A DNA stretch of 5,609 nt from Alphaproteobacteria bacterium (GTDB lineage: Bacteria > Pseudomonadota > Alphaproteobacteria > Rhodobacterales > Rhodobacteraceae). The translations under genes were made by a program, and so were the position numbers. The notes under the pieces were generated by a model. The model saw only the letters and a program-made list of their open reading frames with translations. It made no database searches and was not told the DNA's origin. The stretch covers positions 1 through 5,609 of the forward strand of contig JAJRUE010000097.1 of NCBI GenBank assembly GCA_024277955.1, given 5' to 3'. Shown here piece by piece: positions 1 through 5,609 of this stretch (positions are counted from its first letter, which is position 1; every line of letters starts with the position of its first letter).

Positions 1-62
1 GCGCGCGCGTTGGGGCGCGCGAACGCGACCGCGCCAAAGATCAGATGCGCCGGGACGTTCAC
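1..62 (-). CDS. 5' end of a gene divergent from cobQ; probable small integral membrane protein (partial)
   Basis: Reading leftward from a GTG at 60-62, the frame stays open to the window edge and begins MNVPAHLIFGAVAFARP. Nearly every codon ends in G or C, as in the confirmed genes here. An AAAAAAGG stretch (complement of 70-77) lies 7 nt upstream of the GTG and could be its ribosome binding site. From memory, Rhodobacterales genomes often carry beside cobQ a gene for a small multi-spanning membrane protein starting MNxPAHLIFG. It is sometimes labelled a cobalamin biosynthesis protein only because of its position, and it resembles YdjM-type membrane-bound metal-dependent hydrolases. Only about 20 residues are visible, so neither fold nor function can be confirmed. 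The partly hydrophobic start fits a first membrane segment. The opposite strand is also open here but has poorer codon use. Confidence 0.62.
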   Translation of the reverse strand, partial: MNVPAHLIFGAVAFARPNAR

Positions 63-80
63 AATCGGGCCTTTTTTAAT
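52..80 (+). promoter_or_regulatory. Candidate cobQ promoter in the divergent intergenic region
   Basis: A TTTAAT at 75-80 matches the sigma-70 -10 consensus at five of six positions. Seventeen bases upstream, GGGACG (52-57) matches the -35 consensus TTGACA at only three of six. Transcription would start near 87 and give a leader of about 39 nt before the cobQ ATG. The -10 box overlaps the presumed ribosome binding site of the divergent gene, so the two genes would share a very compact control region. The leader is too short for a cobalamin riboswitch. The weak -35 box makes this tentative. Confidence 0.3.
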
Positions 81-125
81 CCTGTCATCGCGTTTATGCC
101 TCGACCATAGCGTGAAGGGGGCGAC

Positions 126-1586
<1,461 letters not shown>

Positions 1587-1588
1587 CC

Positions 1589-1643
1589 CGGCACGGCTGC
1601 CGCGACTGCCCCGGCGGAGCGGCGCGCCGCCGCCGCAGGCGGC
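1589..1643 (+). terminator. GC-rich hairpins directly after cobQ, possible 3' end signal
   Basis: Two inverted repeats follow the cobQ stop codon. The first (1589-1602) has a 5-bp stem CGGCA/TGCCG with loop CGGC. The second (1629-1643) has a 6-bp stem GCCGCC/GGCGGC with a 3-base loop. Neither is followed by a T run, so this is not a classical intrinsic terminator. It could be a pause or RNA-stabilising structure at the end of the cobQ transcript, or a by-product of high GC. Confidence 0.3.
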
Positions 1644-1657
1644 CCGACAATGAACTT

Positions 1658-1675
1658 GCGCCCGCAAGCGGGCGC
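1658..1675. terminator. Perfect 8-bp inverted repeat between convergent genes, possible bidirectional terminator
   Basis: GCGCCCGC (1658-1665) and its exact complement (1668-1675) are separated by two A bases, giving a 7-bp stem with a CAAG tetraloop in practice. It lies between the ends of cobQ and the convergent PopZ-like gene, where a shared terminator would be expected. No T tract follows on either strand. It is the strongest hairpin in this gap. Confidence 0.4.
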
Positions 1676-1691
1676 TCCGCCTGGCAACACC

Positions 1692-1708
1692 CCGGGCCGG
1701 ACGCCCGG
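1692..1708 (-). terminator. Hairpin just after the stop of the PopZ-like gene
   Basis: CCGGGC (1692-1697) pairs with GCCCGG (1703-1708) around a 5-base loop. The structure begins 6 nt past the stop codon of the minus-strand gene ending at 1715. Like the other hairpins in this gap it lacks a U-rich tail, so it may protect the mRNA end or help Rho-dependent termination more than act alone. Confidence 0.3.
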
Positions 1709-1714
1709 CACGGC

Positions 1715-2911
1715 TCAGTCCGGAATGTCGCGGGTGATCGCGCGGGCGATTTCCTGGCGCACCATCTTGCGCACGTTCCGGGTGATGGTTTCGCCCAAAC
1801 GGCCGCGCAGCTCGTCGCGCACCACCTCGGTGATCATCTCGCGCAGCGCTTCCACGTCCAGGTAGACATCGTCGTCATCAACCACCTCGCCGCCGGCGCG
1901 TCCGACCGCGGGCACGGCTTCCGGCGCGTCCGCCACCTCCGACGCCGCATCGCGCGCCGCGTCCGGCACCACCGGGCGCGGCCCGGTGGGGGGCGCGGAT
2001 GGAGGCTCCTGCGGGCGCGGCGTCATCGCCGGGCTCGACAGAACATAGGGCTTGTCGTCCGAATGGCTGAACACCGGCGCGGCGGCCGCCTGATCGGCCT
2101 CGCCATCGCCCCCGGCATCCGCCGGCTGGTCGCCCGCGCCTTGCGCGCCTGCATCCTGCGCCCCTGCGCCGGGGGCGGTCTCGGGGGCGGTCTCGGGGGC
2201 GGTCTCGTCGCCCGCCGGGTCTTTCGCGTGGGTGTTGTCCACCACTTCAAAGATCCGCAGGCTGGGCGGGCGGTCGATTTCCGGCTCGGTTCCGTCGGGT
2301 TCCCAATCGTCACCGGCCCGGTTCACCGCCGCTTCCAGCTCGGCGATCCGCGCTTCCAGAGTCGTGACCGGCGCCGGGGACGGGTCTGCGCCCCGTGATG
2401 CCCCCTGTGGCGCGCCGCGTGGCTCTCGGCGGGGCGCGCCGTCATCAACCTCCTGAGAATCCCCGCCCGGCGCAGAGGCCGCCCGCCGGGCGCTCATCCG
2501 TTCAAGCTCTTGCTGCCAGGCGCGTTCCATCGCCAGAAAATCCGGGTTCGGCGGGGCCTCTTGTGGCGTTTCCGGCGCGTCCGCCGCCTGTGTTGCCCGC
2601 GCAAACGGCGCGGCGCGTTCCCCCGCCGCCGGACGGGCATCGCCCGCACCGCCGCCGCGAACATCGGTCAGGTCTGCGGGGGCGTGGCGAAACATATCGC
2701 CCGACGATTCGCGGGGCGCATCGGCGGGGTCACGGGGCGAAGTTGCGGGCGAAGCTGCAGGCGCATCTGCGGACACACCATCGAAAACCCGGAAAGCCGG
2801 GGTCAGGACAAAGCGGTCGCTGCTCGCCGCCTCGTCGGTTTTTTTCTTGTCGCCTTCTGACACGAGCCGCCTGATCGAGGACAGGACATCATCAATTTCA
2901 ACATTCGCCAT
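1715..2911 (-). CDS. PopZ-like (DUF2497-type) disordered polar-organizer protein, divergent
   Basis: This is a 398-residue acidic protein, rich in Ala, Pro, Asp and Glu, with short ordered ends and a long low-complexity middle. The N-terminal helix IDDVLSSIRRLVSE (6-19) resembles the PopZ client-binding helix, of the type EEILASIRRIIAED. The C-terminal 45 residues (about 350-394), ending ITRNVRKMVRQEIARAI, resemble the PopZ oligomerisation helices but lack their Trp and Asn-Leu-Pro residues. The middle has a short heptad-like segment TTLEARIAELEAAV (183-196), three ETAP repeats (236-247) and islands such as RFVLTPAFRVFD. The gene sits downstream of tolC and the methyltransferase, as popZ does in Caulobacter as I recall it. 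PopZ forms polar condensates that anchor ParB and cell-cycle proteins; that role here is inferred. The ATG at 2911 is chosen for its GGTGAAG site (2920-2926, 8 nt away). A GTG at 2932 would add 7 residues. Confidence 0.72.
   Translation of the reverse strand: MANVEIDDVLSSIRRLVSEGDKKKTDEAASSDRFVLTPAFRVFDGVSADAPAASPATSPRDPADAPRESSGDMFRHAPADLTDVRGGGAGDARPAAGERAAPFARATQAADAPETPQEAPPNPDFLAMERAWQQELERMSARRAASAPGGDSQEVDDGAPRREPRGAPQGASRGADPSPAPVTTLEARIAELEAAVNRAGDDWEPDGTEPEIDRPPSLRIFEVVDNTHAKDPAGDETAPETAPETAPGAGAQDAGAQGAGDQPADAGGDGEADQAAAAPVFSHSDDKPYVLSSPAMTPRPQEPPSAPPTGPRPVVPDAARDAASEVADAPEAVPAVGRAGGEVVDDDDVYLDVEALREMITEVVRDELRGRLGETITRNVRKMVRQEIARAITRDIPD
2171..2206 (-). repeat. Three perfect 12-bp tandem repeats coding ETAP x3
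   Basis: The plus-strand unit GGGGGCGGTCTC is repeated three times without mismatch. On the coding strand each unit reads GAG ACC GCC CCC, giving Glu-Thr-Ala-Pro three times (residues 236-247 of the PopZ-like protein). The identity at the nucleotide level, synonymous positions included, points to recent slippage. Because the unit is 12 bp, copy-number change would keep the frame and only alter linker length. Confidence 0.9.
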
Positions 2912-2950
2912 ACGTTCGACTTCACCAGTCACTTCCGCCCCACAAGTTTC

Positions 2951-2979
2951 AGTCTAGACAAATCGGGCCGTTCACACAA
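2951..2979 (-). promoter_or_regulatory. Candidate sigma-70 promoter for the PopZ-like gene
   Basis: On the minus strand, TTGTGT (complement of 2974-2979) is followed after exactly 17 nt by TAGACT (complement of 2951-2956). The boxes match consensus at three and four of six positions, and they sit in the only locally AT-richer stretch of the gap. Transcription would start near 2944, about 33 nt before the ATG at 2911. This supports the ATG over the upstream GTG at 2932, which would leave a leader of only about 12 nt. It also implies transcription independent of tolC. Confidence 0.45.
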
Positions 2980-3054
2980 CTGATAGCCCGCGCGCGCCAG
3001 GCCCCGCCGGCGCGACAGCGGCGCACAGCCGCCGCCAGGCACCGCCCGGCGTCG

Positions 3055-3074
3055 CCAGCCGCACCGACGGCTGG
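3055..3074 (-). terminator. Hairpin downstream of tolC, possible transcript end
   Basis: CCAGCCG (3055-3061) and CGGCTGG (3068-3074) form a perfect 7-bp stem around a 6-base loop, about 28 nt past the tolC stop codon. There is no T run after it on the minus strand. Its place between tolC and the candidate promoter of the next gene suits a 3' end or stability element. Confidence 0.4.
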
Positions 3075-3097
3075 GGCGGCGGCGGGGGCGGCGGCGG
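3073..3097 (+). repeat. G-rich 12-bp duplication next to the tolC stop
   Basis: GGGGCGGCGGCG occurs twice in exact tandem (3073-3084 and 3085-3096) with one extra G. It lies immediately beyond the tolC stop codon. The plus strand has several closely spaced G runs, so a two-tetrad G-quadruplex is conceivable there, while the tolC transcript would carry the C-rich strand. It does not appear to be coding. Confidence 0.7.
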
Positions 3098-3102
3098 TCC
3101 GG

Positions 3103-4485
3103 TCAGTTCCGGCCGAGGCTTTTCAGCAGGCTGTCCAGACGCTGGCCCTGCGGGCTGACCCGGTGCGTGGGGGCGTTCTTGACGGCGTTGTAATAGGCTT
3201 CGGGGTCGTATTGCGCGACCCCCAGGCGCAGGTGCGACACCGTCATCAGACCCATCGCCGCCAGCAGGTTGTAGACCGCAAGATAACGGTCGGTGCGGGC
3301 CGAAACCTCGCTCGCCTGGGCGTCCAGCAGTTCCTGTTCGGCGTTCAGCACGTCCAGGGTGGTGCGCGATCCGACCTCGGCTTCCTGCGTGGCGCCGCGC
3401 AGGGCGACGCGGGCGGCACGGATCTGCTGCGCCGTCGCTTCCAGCCCGGCGCCGGCCACCGAAAGACGCGCCCAGGCGTCGCCGACATTCTGATCGACCG
3501 AGGCCCCGGCCAGGTGCAGCCCGGCGCGCGCGGCGTCGCGCTGGGCGGCGGCCTTGCGGTCACGCGCGGCGATCGCGCCGCCCTGATAGATCGGCCCGCT
3601 CAGCTGAATGCCCACCGCCGAACTGTCGTTGCCATCCTGGTCGACGGCCACCTGCGCGGTCCCCGACAGGGTCGGCAAGACAGCGGCGGCGGCAATCTCG
3701 GCGTTCAGATCGGCGATCTTCACGCCCCGGCGCGCCTGCGACAGGTCCGGGTGGTTCTGCCGGGCGATCGCGCGCGCCGATGCCAGCGAAGCGGCGGTGG
3801 CGGGCGGCGTCGGCAGCGGCTGAAGCGTTCCGGGGTAATGGCCGATCGCGGCGCGGTATTCTTCGCGGGCGACGGCCAGGTTGCCGCGCGCCGCCGCAAG
3901 CGCGGCCTTCGACGACGCCAGGCGCGCTTCGGCAATGGCGACGTCGGTGCGGGTCACGTCGCCGACATCGAACCGGTCCCTGGCGGCGCGCAACTGTTCG
4001 CCGATCAGGCGCAGGTTGTTTTCGCGCAGCGCAACGATCGAGCCTTCGCGCAGCACGTTGGCATAGGCCGACACCGCGCGCAGCAGAACCTTCTGTTCCA
4101 CCCCGACCAGCGCGTCGCGCAACGACAACACGTTTTCGCGGGCCACGGCCTTGCGCTTTTGCGACCGCCCGAAATCGTAAAGCAGCATCTGCGCCGAGAT
4201 CTGCAGGTTCGACGCGGTTTTCTGGCTGATCGACGAATAGTTCGACGCCAGCACGTAATTCACCACCGGGCGCAGCCCCGCGACCGCCAAGGCGAAATCT
4301 TCGTCGGCGGCGCGCAACAGCGCCCGGTTCTGGTCCAGAAGCCCGGAATTCTTGTAGGCCGACACCAGCGCATCCGACAGCGTTTCCGCCCGCGCCGGCG
4401 CGGCCAGCCCCAGCGCCATGACCAACGCCAGCGCCAACAGCGCCAACCCCGACGGCATCGCCCGTTTCATCGCGCTCAAGATCAT
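3103..4485 (-). CDS. tolC: TolC-family outer-membrane efflux/type I secretion protein
   Basis: This 460-residue protein belongs to the outer membrane efflux protein (OEP) family. Its trimers form the outer-membrane and periplasmic exit duct used by type I secretion systems and tripartite pumps. A signal peptide is clear: a positive start (MKRAM), a Leu/Ala-rich core, and an ARA|E cleavage site after residue 33. The mature part shows the internal duplication typical of TolC. RFDVGDVTRTDVAIAEARL (171-189) parallels EAEVGSRTTLDVLNAEQEL (368-386), and the two beta-strand regions are LLYDFGRS (101-108) and LSGPIYQGGAI (295-305). The end (LGVAQYDPEAYYNAVKNAP, 421-439) is familiar from alphaproteobacterial TolC proteins. 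The ATG at 4485 is chosen because AAGGA lies 8 nt upstream and the signal peptide follows. The frame is open back to 4833, but that extension runs into the methyltransferase gene and is not protein-like. No ABC transporter or adaptor gene is nearby, so the secreted substrate is unknown. Confidence 0.95.
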   Translation of the reverse strand: MILSAMKRAMPSGLALLALALVMALGLAAPARAETLSDALVSAYKNSGLLDQNRALLRAADEDFALAVAGLRPVVNYVLASNYSSISQKTASNLQISAQMLLYDFGRSQKRKAVARENVLSLRDALVGVEQKVLLRAVSAYANVLREGSIVALRENNLRLIGEQLRAARDRFDVGDVTRTDVAIAEARLASSKAALAAARGNLAVAREEYRAAIGHYPGTLQPLPTPPATAASLASARAIARQNHPDLSQARRGVKIADLNAEIAAAAVLPTLSGTAQVAVDQDGNDSSAVGIQLSGPIYQGGAIAARDRKAAAQRDAARAGLHLAGASVDQNVGDAWARLSVAGAGLEATAQQIRAARVALRGATQEAEVGSRTTLDVLNAEQELLDAQASEVSARTDRYLAVYNLLAAMGLMTVSHLRLGVAQYDPEAYYNAVKNAPTHRVSPQGQRLDSLLKSLGRN

Positions 4486-4562
4486 CAGAACCGTCCTTGT
4501 CACCGCGCCCGGGCCGGCTGACCCGACTTCACCGCATTCATTGCCCCCGCACCGCCTCGGCA

Positions 4563-4576
4563 CCGGGCGCGCCCGG
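4563..4576. other. 14-bp perfect palindrome in the methyltransferase-tolC gap
   Basis: CCGGGCGCGCCCGG reads identically on both strands. It lies 37 nt past the methyltransferase stop codon and 77 nt before the tolC start. It could fold as a short GC hairpin (5 bp, GCGC loop) in a read-through transcript, acting as a weak terminator or processing site, or be a protein-binding site. In DNA of this composition it may also be chance. The rest of this 127-nt gap shows no clear promoter. Confidence 0.35.
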
Positions 4577-4612
4577 CCACCCCGAACGCCCTGCCCGACC
4601 AGAAAACCGCCA

Positions 4613-5266
4613 TCAAAGCACGAAGGCGCGGCGCGCTTCGAACCCCGGCAACACCGGCGCCCCGGCATTGAAAGCGAACCGCCAGGACAGTTTGCCGTCG
4701 AACTTGTAGCCGATGCGGCAGACCCCCAGCGCGCCTTCCAGGAAGATCGCCGCAATGCGGCCCCCGTCCTTGAGCTGATCGACCAGCGCGTCGGGCACGT
4801 GTTCGACGCCGCCCTCGATGCAGATCGCGTCATAGGGCCCGTGTTTCGCGGCGCCTGCGGCCAGTTCGCCCTGGATCACGGCCACGTTGTCGCAGCCCTG
4901 TTCACCCAGAATGCGCTCGGCCTCCGAGGCCATCTGCGCATCTTCTTCCAGCGCCACCACGGCTTCGGCCAGATGGGCGATGACCGCGCTGGAATAGCCC
5001 AGCGCAGCCCCCACGTCCAACACCAGTTCGTCGGGCTGAATATCCAGCGCGTCCAGCATCTTGGCCAATGTGCGCGGCTCCAGCAGCACGCGCCCGCCGC
5101 CCAGGTCGATATTGCCGCCCGCATAGGCGGCTTCACGCTTGGTATCGGGAACGTAGGCTTCTCTGGGGACGCTGAGCATGGCCTGGATCACCGGGAATTT
5201 GGTTACATCCGAGGGACGCACCTGGGTATCCACCATCGTGGTTCGGCGAGCGAGGTAGTCTGCCAT
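4613..5266 (-). CDS. Protein-L-isoaspartate O-methyltransferase family protein (atypical)
   Basis: This 217-residue cytoplasmic protein has a class I SAM-dependent methyltransferase fold. Motif I is LVLDVGAALGYSSAVIA (81-97), the acidic post-I segment is VVALEEDA (103-110), the region after strand 4 is YDAICIEGGVEHVP (145-158), and LKDGGRIAAIF (165-175) matches the PIMT LKPGGRL motif. The start MADYLARRTTMVDTQVRPSD is typical of alphaproteobacterial members encoded beside tolC. Classical PIMT repairs L-isoaspartyl residues, but this protein lacks the GQTISQP segment that contacts substrate; it has GGGRVLLEP (56-64) instead. Glycine spacing in motif I also differs from GxGxGY. Repair activity is therefore uncertain; a different methyl acceptor is possible. 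GAAGAG, 8 nt upstream of the ATG at 5266, fixes the start. Met11 is a weaker alternative. It is upstream of tolC on the same strand. Confidence 0.88.
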   Translation of the reverse strand: MADYLARRTTMVDTQVRPSDVTKFPVIQAMLSVPREAYVPDTKREAAYAGGNIDLGGGRVLLEPRTLAKMLDALDIQPDELVLDVGAALGYSSAVIAHLAEAVVALEEDAQMASEAERILGEQGCDNVAVIQGELAAGAAKHGPYDAICIEGGVEHVPDALVDQLKDGGRIAAIFLEGALGVCRIGYKFDGKLSWRFAFNAGAPVLPGFEARRAFVL

Positions 5267-5300
5267 GATCTAAACTCTTCGGTTCGGGCTTTACCCGTGC

Positions 5301-5329
5301 GTTTTGACACAGTTTTCCGGGGGCGGCAA
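5301..5329 (-). promoter_or_regulatory. Candidate promoter for the methyltransferase gene
   Basis: On the minus strand, TTGCCG (complement of 5324-5329, four of six to consensus) lies 17 nt from CAAAAC (complement of 5301-5306, three of six). Transcription would start near 5294, leaving a leader of about 28 nt containing GAAGAG before the ATG. Spacing and position are good but the -10 match is poor. Confidence 0.3.
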
Positions 5330-5462
5330 CATCGAGCTGCCCGGCCCAGCGCCCCCGCCGACGGCCCCGCCAACCGACCCGCCGACGCCCCGTCCCGGCG
5401 CCGGCGCGGACCGGGCTTCGGCGCCGCAGGGAACCGGCGGCACCCTGCGTCGACAATGCGTC

Positions 5463-5491
5463 TTGCACGCCTGCGGGGCTTGCGCTAAACC
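5463..5491 (+). promoter_or_regulatory. Candidate promoter for tRNA-Cys
   Basis: TTGCAC (5463-5468) and TAAACC (5486-5491) are separated by exactly 17 nt. Each matches its sigma-70 box at three of six positions. Predicted initiation near 5498 would give a 5' leader of about 16 nt for RNase P to remove. The TTG start and central A residues fit alphaproteobacterial housekeeping promoters loosely. Confidence 0.4.
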
Positions 5492-5513
5492 GCCAAGGCT
5501 TCCCGGGAGCTTT

Positions 5514-5587
5514 GGCGAGTTGGCGGAGTGGTTACGCAGCGGATTGCAAATCCGTGTACACCGGTTCGATTCCGGTACTCGCCTCCA
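5514..5587 (+). tRNA. tRNA-Cys (anticodon GCA), with encoded CCA
   Basis: The sequence folds as a full cloverleaf. The acceptor stem GGCGAGT (5514-5520) pairs with ACTCGCC (5577-5583). The D arm pairs GCG (5523-5525) with CGC (5535-5537). The anticodon stem GCGGA (5539-5543) pairs with TCCGT (5551-5555), with a G-T closing pair, around loop TTGCAAA with anticodon GCA at 5546-5548. The T arm ACCGG (5560-5564) pairs with CCGGT (5572-5576) around TTCGATT. The variable loop is 4 nt. The discriminator base is T (5584), a known identity element for cysteine tRNA, and CCA is encoded at 5585-5587. It closely resembles E. coli tRNA-Cys. It reads UGC and UGU codons. Only 22 bases follow, and no terminator is visible in them. 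Confidence 0.98.
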
Positions 5588-5609
5588 ATAAAATCAAAGA
5601 CTTAGCGGA

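Larger units (their letters stand above)
5267..5513. other. GC-rich intergenic region between the methyltransferase gene and tRNA-Cys
   Basis: I see no convincing gene in this divergent 247-bp stretch. Plus-strand frames crossing it are Arg/Pro/Ala-rich and run on into the tRNA, which marks them as spurious. It holds candidate promoters for both flanking genes. It also has a small inverted repeat CGGGC/GCCCG-like (5285-5297) in the methyltransferase leader, and a 7-bp inverted repeat GGCGCCG (5397-5403)/CGGCGCC (5419-5425) of unknown meaning. The segment at about 5340-5395 is C-rich with irregular CCGCCGACG repeats. Confidence 0.6.

Noticed and set aside
3..110. Plus-strand open frame ending at a TAG (108-110), which could be the tail of a gene upstream of cobQ.
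   Set aside because: It is in codon register with the minus-strand frame, has poor codon use in its second half, and the minus strand gives a recognisable protein start.
63..125. Cobalamin riboswitch upstream of cobQ.
   Set aside because: The leader is far too short for a riboswitch of about 200 nt, and no B12-box-like sequence is visible.
2912..2932. GTG start at 2932 for the PopZ-like protein (7 extra residues).
   Set aside because: It is possible, but the ATG at 2911 has a better-spaced GGTGAAG, starts right at the conserved helix and fits the candidate promoter; kept only as an alternative.
3163..4521. A 452-codon plus-strand open frame opposite tolC.
   Set aside because: It is antisense to a clear TolC protein; composition is Arg/Gln/Gly/His-rich with no motifs.
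4486..4833. In-frame upstream extension of the TolC reading frame to an ATG at 4833.
   Set aside because: It would bury the signal peptide behind about 116 Arg/Ser/Gly-rich residues and overlap the methyltransferase gene; the ATG at 4485 has AAGGA at good spacing and is followed directly by a signal peptide.
4418..5488. A 356-codon plus-strand open frame opposite the methyltransferase gene.
   Set aside because: It is an antisense shadow with a low-complexity Pro/Arg tail and no recognisable domain.
5514..5609. tRNA-Cys as an integration site for a mobile element.
   Set aside because: Only 22 bases follow the tRNA; no repeated tRNA 3' end, integrase or other mobility gene is visible in the window.

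Overview
The window looks like a chromosomal segment from a high-GC alphaproteobacterium, most likely in the Rhodobacterales (Rhodobacteraceae/Paracoccaceae). The reasons are the strong G/C bias at third codon positions, the family-level look of every protein, and the gene order isoaspartyl methyltransferase-like gene, tolC, PopZ-like gene. As I recall, that order is shared with Caulobacter and with rhizobia.

Layout, left to right. Positions 1-62 hold the 5' end of a minus-strand gene that runs off the left edge; it probably encodes a small membrane protein. A 63-bp divergent intergenic region separates it from cobQ (126-1586, plus strand), which encodes cobyric acid synthase, a late enzyme of adenosylcobalamin synthesis. 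The 128-bp gap after cobQ (1587-1714) is packed with GC-rich hairpins and lies between convergent genes. It is followed on the minus strand by a gene for a 398-residue acidic, proline-rich, mostly disordered protein (1715-2911). That protein has short ordered ends resembling the polar organizer PopZ. Next, also on the minus strand, are a TolC-family outer-membrane efflux/secretion protein (3103-4485) and a protein-L-isoaspartate O-methyltransferase family protein (4613-5266). A 247-bp GC-rich gap separates the latter from a divergently transcribed tRNA-Cys(GCA) gene (5514-5587), which ends 22 bases before the window edge.

The three minus-strand genes are read in the order methyltransferase, tolC, PopZ-like. 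The 127-nt and 191-nt gaps between them, with a reasonable promoter candidate just upstream of the PopZ-like gene, suggest neighbouring units more than one tight operon. The TolC protein would be the outer-membrane exit duct for type I secretion or tripartite efflux; its inner-membrane partners are not in this window. The PopZ-like protein would act at the cell pole. CobQ is unrelated to these, belonging to cobalamin synthesis.

I see no mobile element, CRISPR array, prophage, toxin-antitoxin or defence genes, and no new multi-gene system. The points most worth a second look are the strongly diverged PopZ-like protein with its conserved-looking short motifs, and the atypical substrate-side motifs of the methyltransferase-like protein.
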